This document shows positions 12,511 to 15,240 of a stretch of 15,240 nt of DNA, in pieces (the first letter of the stretch is position 1; each line of letters starts with the position of its first letter). The DNA is taken from the NCBI RefSeq assembly GCF_002432125.1, contig NZ_DJFS01000053.1, forward strand, positions 31,839 through 47,078. The letters run 5' to 3'. The position numbers were made by a program, and so were the translations under genes. The notes under the pieces were generated by a model. The model ran no database searches and was not told the origin of the DNA. It saw nothing but the letters and a program-made list of their open reading frames with translations. The stretch is from Brevundimonas sp. UBA5866 (GTDB lineage: Bacteria; Pseudomonadota; Alphaproteobacteria; Caulobacterales; Caulobacteraceae).

Positions 12511-13638
12511 TCAGACCCTCAGCGGCATGACGACATTGACGAGGTGGTCGGCGTGCTTGGTCCCCGGAATCGGGTCCAGCCGGGCGGGGGAAGCCGGATC
12601 GGACAGGCGCAGCAGCATGCGGTCGGCGTCCGTCTGGTCGAGGATGTCGAGGATGTATTTGGCGTTGAAGCCGGTCTCGAAGCCGATGGCCTCGCTTGTG
12701 ACCTCGAGCTCCTCGTGGGCGGCCCCGGCCTCCATGTTGCGGACCGTCAGGGTCAGCAGGCCGTCATCGATGGTAAACTTGATCGGGCGCGACTTCTCGG
12801 CCGTGATGAGGGAGACGCGCTTGATCGCCTCCTTCAGCAGGGCGCGATCGACCTCGGTCTCATGCTTCCAGTCCATCGGCACGATACGCGCATAATCCGG
12901 GAAGGCCCCGTCGACTGTCTTGGTGATGAGGTGGCCGGTCTCGGTCAGCAGCTGCACGCCCTGGGCGTTGACGCAGAGCGTCACGTCCTCGCGCAGCTCG
13001 CCGAGGATGCGGCGCATCTCGCTGACTGCCTTGCGGGGCACGATCACGCCGGCCATGTCCCTGGCGGCGTCGCAGGGCGTCTGGTTGATGACCAGGCGGT
13101 GGCCGTCCGTGGCGACGGTGCGCAGCATCACCCCGCCATTGTCGGTGCAGGCATGCAGATAGGTGCCATTGAGGTAGTAACGGGTCTCCTCGTTGCTCTG
13201 GGCGAAATGCACATAGTCGAACAGGCGGAAAAGCTCGGCCGCAGGCAGGGTGATGCGGATGCCCTGGATGCCCTCGCGCGTCGGGAACTCGGCGGCGGGC
13301 AGGACCGGCAGCTGGTAGCGCGATCGACCGAAGCGAACGGTCGCGCGCGGGTCCTCTGCCTCGTTGCAGCTGATGGCGATCTCTGCGCCATTGGGGGCGT
13401 TGCGGGCGATCTCCGACAGGGTGCCGGCGCTGACCGTGATCTGGCCCGGCACATCGATCCGGGCCGGAACGGTCTCGGCAATCTCGATGTCCAGATCGGT
13501 GGCGGTGATGGTCAGCGCGCCCTTGTCGGCAGCCAGCTTGACATTGGCCAGCACCGGAATGGTGGTGCGGCGCTCGACTGCACTGGCGACACGGCCCGTC
13601 GCCCGATGAAGGTCGGCTTTCTCGACGGTGATCTTCAT
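12511..13638 (-). CDS. dnaN: DNA polymerase III beta subunit (sliding clamp), element-borne
   Basis: A 375-residue protein with the length and three-domain organisation of DnaN, the ring-shaped clamp that tethers DNA polymerase III to DNA. Visible family marks: MKITVEKADLHRATGRVASAVERRTTIPVLANVKL at the N-terminus (motif split: KADLHRATG and TIPVLANV), TATDLDIEI, VATDGHRLVI in the middle domain, GFETGFNAKYILDIL in the third, and a C-terminal VMPLRV that forms part of the peptide-binding pocket. AGGA lies 7 bases before the ATG, which overlaps the stop of the 114-residue gene (ATGA). Host dnaN normally sits near dnaA, recF or gyrB; here it lies inside a tRNA-inserted island among unknown genes, so it is most likely a second, mobile-element copy. 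Confidence 0.93.
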   Translation of the reverse strand: MKITVEKADLHRATGRVASAVERRTTIPVLANVKLAADKGALTITATDLDIEIAETVPARIDVPGQITVSAGTLSEIARNAPNGAEIAISCNEAEDPRATVRFGRSRYQLPVLPAAEFPTREGIQGIRITLPAAELFRLFDYVHFAQSNEETRYYLNGTYLHACTDNGGVMLRTVATDGHRLVINQTPCDAARDMAGVIVPRKAVSEMRRILGELREDVTLCVNAQGVQLLTETGHLITKTVDGAFPDYARIVPMDWKHETEVDRALLKEAIKRVSLITAEKSRPIKFTIDDGLLTLTVRNMEAGAAHEELEVTSEAIGFETGFNAKYILDILDQTDADRMLLRLSDPASPARLDPIPGTKHADHLVNVVMPLRV

Positions 13639-13979
13639 TCTTCGTATCCTGAGAGAGTGTCTTTGAGGCCATCGGCTGCGCGAAAGTTGCGCAAGATGTC
13701 GTCAGCCAGGTCAGCGACGGTCGTGCCTTCCTTGGCGGATGCTGCGAGCAACCGCTCAGCGTCCCGCGCGAGCTGGTTGGCAAGCAATGTCACAACAGCG
13801 GGGGTCTGATAGGCGGCCCCGACATCGGACATGCCGAGCGCGGCCTCTCCCCAGTCCCTGGCCCAGTCGGCGAGCAGTCTGGCGTCGTTGCGGTCGAGCG
13901 CGCGGTTCAGCTCGTAGCGGGCCTGGGTACGGTTTCCCTGATCGGACAGGTCGCGGTTGCTGGTCACGAGCGCGGACAT
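13635..13979 (-). CDS. Unknown 114-residue protein upstream of dnaN
   Basis: A 114-residue soluble, mainly helical and acidic protein that I do not recognise. The N-terminal part (about 8-40) has alternating charged residues typical of helices, for example QARYELNRALDRNDARLLADW. A middle hydrophobic patch TPAVVTLLANQLA is followed by ERLLAASAKEG and an acidic end. It has no cysteine and no membrane segment. Its ATG shares one base with the stop of the upstream gene (TGATG), and its stop overlaps dnaN's ATG, so it is translated as part of one coupled unit. A clamp or replication accessory role is possible from position only. Confidence 0.75.
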   Translation of the reverse strand: MSALVTSNRDLSDQGNRTQARYELNRALDRNDARLLADWARDWGEAALGMSDVGAAYQTPAVVTLLANQLARDAERLLAASAKEGTTVADLADDILRNFRAADGLKDTLSGYEE

Positions 13980-14368
13980 CAGGCGGCCACCTGCGCATAG
14001 GCGTTGCGCGTCTTGTGCAGGGCCGCTTCCAGCGCCGCCCTGCCCTTCTCGGCCAGATAGGCAAACCCGATCAGGCGGTCGCGGTCGTTGCCGACGTCCA
14101 GCGCCCAGATCTCGATGACGCGCGAGATGTCCGAGCGGTGCGTCGTCTCGACGTCCTCGATCTCGGACAACTCGATCGCCTGACCGTCACGGCGACGGTG
14201 GATGCTGGATTCCATCGCTTCGAGCGTGGCGAAAACGGTCGCCCTGGCGCCGGGGGCGAGCGAGGGCAGCAGGGCAAAGCGGATGTCGCGCGACACGGCA
14301 GGTCCTCTGATGATGTGGGCGGGAATGGCGGGGGCCGGAAGGGTCGACTGGACGGTCTGGCGGTTCAT
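13979..14368 (-). CDS. Unknown 129-residue protein of the island operon
   Basis: The reading frame is open upstream to 14608, but that extension is Arg/Gly/His-rich low-quality sequence over the neighbouring gene. I start at ATG 14368, which overlaps the upstream stop (ATGA) and begins MNRQTVQSTLPAPAIP. The product has a Pro/Ala-rich start, then an alpha/beta-looking body with HIIRGPAVSRDIRFALLPSL, an acidic stretch ELSEIEDVETTHRSD, and a helical C-terminus GRAALEAALHKTRNAYAQVAA. No family or motif is recognised. Confidence 0.72.
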   Translation of the reverse strand: MNRQTVQSTLPAPAIPAHIIRGPAVSRDIRFALLPSLAPGARATVFATLEAMESSIHRRRDGQAIELSEIEDVETTHRSDISRVIEIWALDVGNDRDRLIGFAYLAEKGRAALEAALHKTRNAYAQVAA

Positions 14369-15240
14369 TGGTCTGCGTCCCCGTCCTCGTGTCCGTCCTC
14401 TTCCTCGGCAGCGCCGTTCTCTTCGGCGTCGGCGGTCTCCTGCGCGGCGATGACCGGAGGCGTCTCGAGGCCGGCAGCGTGATTGACCGACAGGATGATG
14501 ATCTGGGCCACTGTCATGTCCTGATCGTCGGGCAAGCCCCACTGGACCAGTCGGGTCACGGTCTCGCCATTGGCATCCTGAATGACGCCCGATGCGGTCA
14601 TGGCCCATGGCAGGGGATGATCGACAGCTTCGGCGACGTCCCTCGTGGTCCGGGTGATGTCAGCCGCCTCGGCGCTCTTCGCGGCCAGCAGGGCGGCGTG
14701 GGTCTGCCGCGCCCTGGCCCAGCGCGCGGCGCGGGCCTTGCGGTCCTCTTCCTCCTGCCGTGTCCGCGCCTCGGCGGCCCGCACGCGCGCCCTGGCCTCG
14801 GCGATGATGACTGCGCCTTCGGGGGTCGGTTCGGTCGGCGGATTGAGCCATGCGGTGACGTAACCCGTCGACGGCGCATCGATGCCCAGCGCCGCATAGG
14901 CATCGGCCAGGCCGGCATCACGCTGCGCGACATCCGTAGAGTTGCGCCATGCGGGCAGATGGTTCACCGCCGTGTAGCTGATGCGCGCCGAATGATAGCC
15001 CAGGGCGTTGCCATAGGTGTTCGGCGCTTCGCTAAAGAGCATCCATCCCAGTTCGGACAGGGCCATCGCGACCGGATGGCTTCGAGCCTCGGCGGCCACG
15101 GCAAGATCGGCATAGGTGTAGTTGGCTTCGCCGGCGAGGCGGTGCGCAAACTCGGCCATGGCCAGTCTGATCTCGGGCGTGATCCTGGCGTCCTGCTCGG
15201 CCTGTGCGGCTGCGGACTCGGCGTCCTGTGCCCTGTTCGC
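14365..15240 (-). CDS. Unknown coiled-coil protein with acidic C-terminal tail (5' end outside window)
   Basis: The frame stays open to the right edge with protein-like sequence before the internal ATG at 15159 (Ala/Gln/Glu-rich helix, then ARITPEIRLAMAEF), so the gene very probably begins outside the window; 291 residues are visible. In order: a helical region with HRLAGEANYTYADLAVAAEA; a middle part with YGNALGYHSARISYTAVNHLPAW; a charged coiled coil of about 50 residues (AEARARVRAAEARTRQEEE and on); a domain with WAMTASGVIQDANGETVTRLVQWG; and a strongly acidic tail of Asp, Glu and Ala. Acidic tails occur in DNA mimics and in clamp- or nucleoid-interacting proteins, but no family is recognised. 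Its stop overlaps the ATG of the next gene, making it the first visible gene of the operon leading to dnaN and gapR. Confidence 0.75.
   Translation of the reverse strand, partial: ANRAQDAESAAAQAEQDARITPEIRLAMAEFAHRLAGEANYTYADLAVAAEARSHPVAMALSELGWMLFSEAPNTYGNALGYHSARISYTAVNHLPAWRNSTDVAQRDAGLADAYAALGIDAPSTGYVTAWLNPPTEPTPEGAVIIAEARARVRAAEARTRQEEEDRKARAARWARARQTHAALLAAKSAEAADITRTTRDVAEAVDHPLPWAMTASGVIQDANGETVTRLVQWGLPDDQDMTVAQIIILSVNHAAGLETPPVIAAQETADAEENGAAEEEDGHEDGDADQ

Larger units (their letters stand above)
8675..15240. mobile_element. Left part of an integrative element inserted at tRNA-Val(GAC)
   Basis: The element begins at the tRNA scar (8675-8721) and runs off the right edge. Evidence: a broken tRNA copy oriented for insertion to its right, a tyrosine recombinase (10312-11547), an adjacent excisionase-like HTH gene, and a sharp change in gene orientation. 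Composition also drops: the first 1.6 kb is clearly less GC-rich than the his region. Carried genes are a NYN nuclease-like protein, a DnaN clamp, a GapR homologue and several unknowns. No capsid, tail, terminase, relaxase or type IV secretion gene is in the visible part, so prophage, ICE or satellite cannot be separated from this window. Confidence 0.85.

Noticed and set aside
12544..13809. 421-codon + strand ORF opposite dnaN
   Set aside because: Antisense shadow; the - strand frame has full DnaN motifs and operon-style junctions.
13979..14608. Longer 209-codon version of the 129-residue gene
   Set aside because: The first 80 residues are Arg/Gly-rich out-of-frame sequence of the upstream gene; ATG 14368 overlaps that gene's stop.
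1..15240. CRISPR array, rRNA genes or insertion-sequence transposase
   Set aside because: No regularly spaced repeats, no rRNA segments and no transposase motifs were seen on either strand.

Overview
The window joins two different kinds of DNA. Positions 1 to about 8675 are compact, high-GC bacterial chromosome: the distal part of a histidine operon, a secreted two-repeat protein, a small lipoprotein and a TonB-dependent receptor, all on the + strand. From about 8675 to the right edge is the left part of an integrated mobile element, with most genes on the - strand. The host looks like an alphaproteobacterium, perhaps Caulobacterales. This is an inference from the high GC, the GapR/DUF2312 gene and the TonB receptor; nothing here fixes the genus.

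Left region. hisD (5' end outside the window), a hisC-like/hisB fusion, hisH, hisA, hisF and a fused hisIE follow one another. Every junction overlaps by 4 bases (ATGA or GTGA) except hisA-hisF, which has a 31-base gap with its own ribosome binding site. Order, the HisIE fusion and protein style (HisB, HisF, HisC-like domain) resemble the gammaproteobacterial hisGDCBHAFI operon. The main oddity is that the hisC position is filled by a shortened aminotransferase-like domain fused in frame to HisB. It has lost the PLP lysine (Leu146 in its place), the DEAY tyrosine and the NPNNPTG loop, so it should be inactive as an aminotransferase. The other genes supply the cyclisation, isomerisation, dehydration and oxidation steps of the pathway.

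Middle region. A secreted protein with two homologous domains, each with two cysteines and an acidic W-x-C-(N/D)-D-D loop, is followed by a 94-residue Ala/Asp-rich lipoprotein with a strong terminator. Next comes a BtuB-like TonB-dependent receptor with no visible signal peptide, ending at a bidirectional terminator.

Right region. At 8675-8721 lies the 3' 47 bases of a tRNA-Val(GAC) gene on the - strand, including CCA, broken in the anticodon stem. It is the expected chromosomal scar of a tyrosine-recombinase element that entered the 3' half of the tRNA gene. The intact tRNA should lie beyond the right edge. Inside the boundary are a G-quadruplex-like tract, a perfect DnaA-box word, a NYN-domain nuclease-like gene and a 38-codon ORF on the + strand. 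On the - strand follow an integrase and an excisionase-like HTH gene that overlaps it by 244 bases. Further right is a tightly coupled - strand operon: a partial coiled-coil protein with an acidic tail, two unknown proteins, a DnaN sliding clamp, a 42-residue membrane peptide and a GapR/DUF2312 protein. The clamp and GapR homologue suggest the element carries its own DNA-replication or DNA-topology accessory functions.
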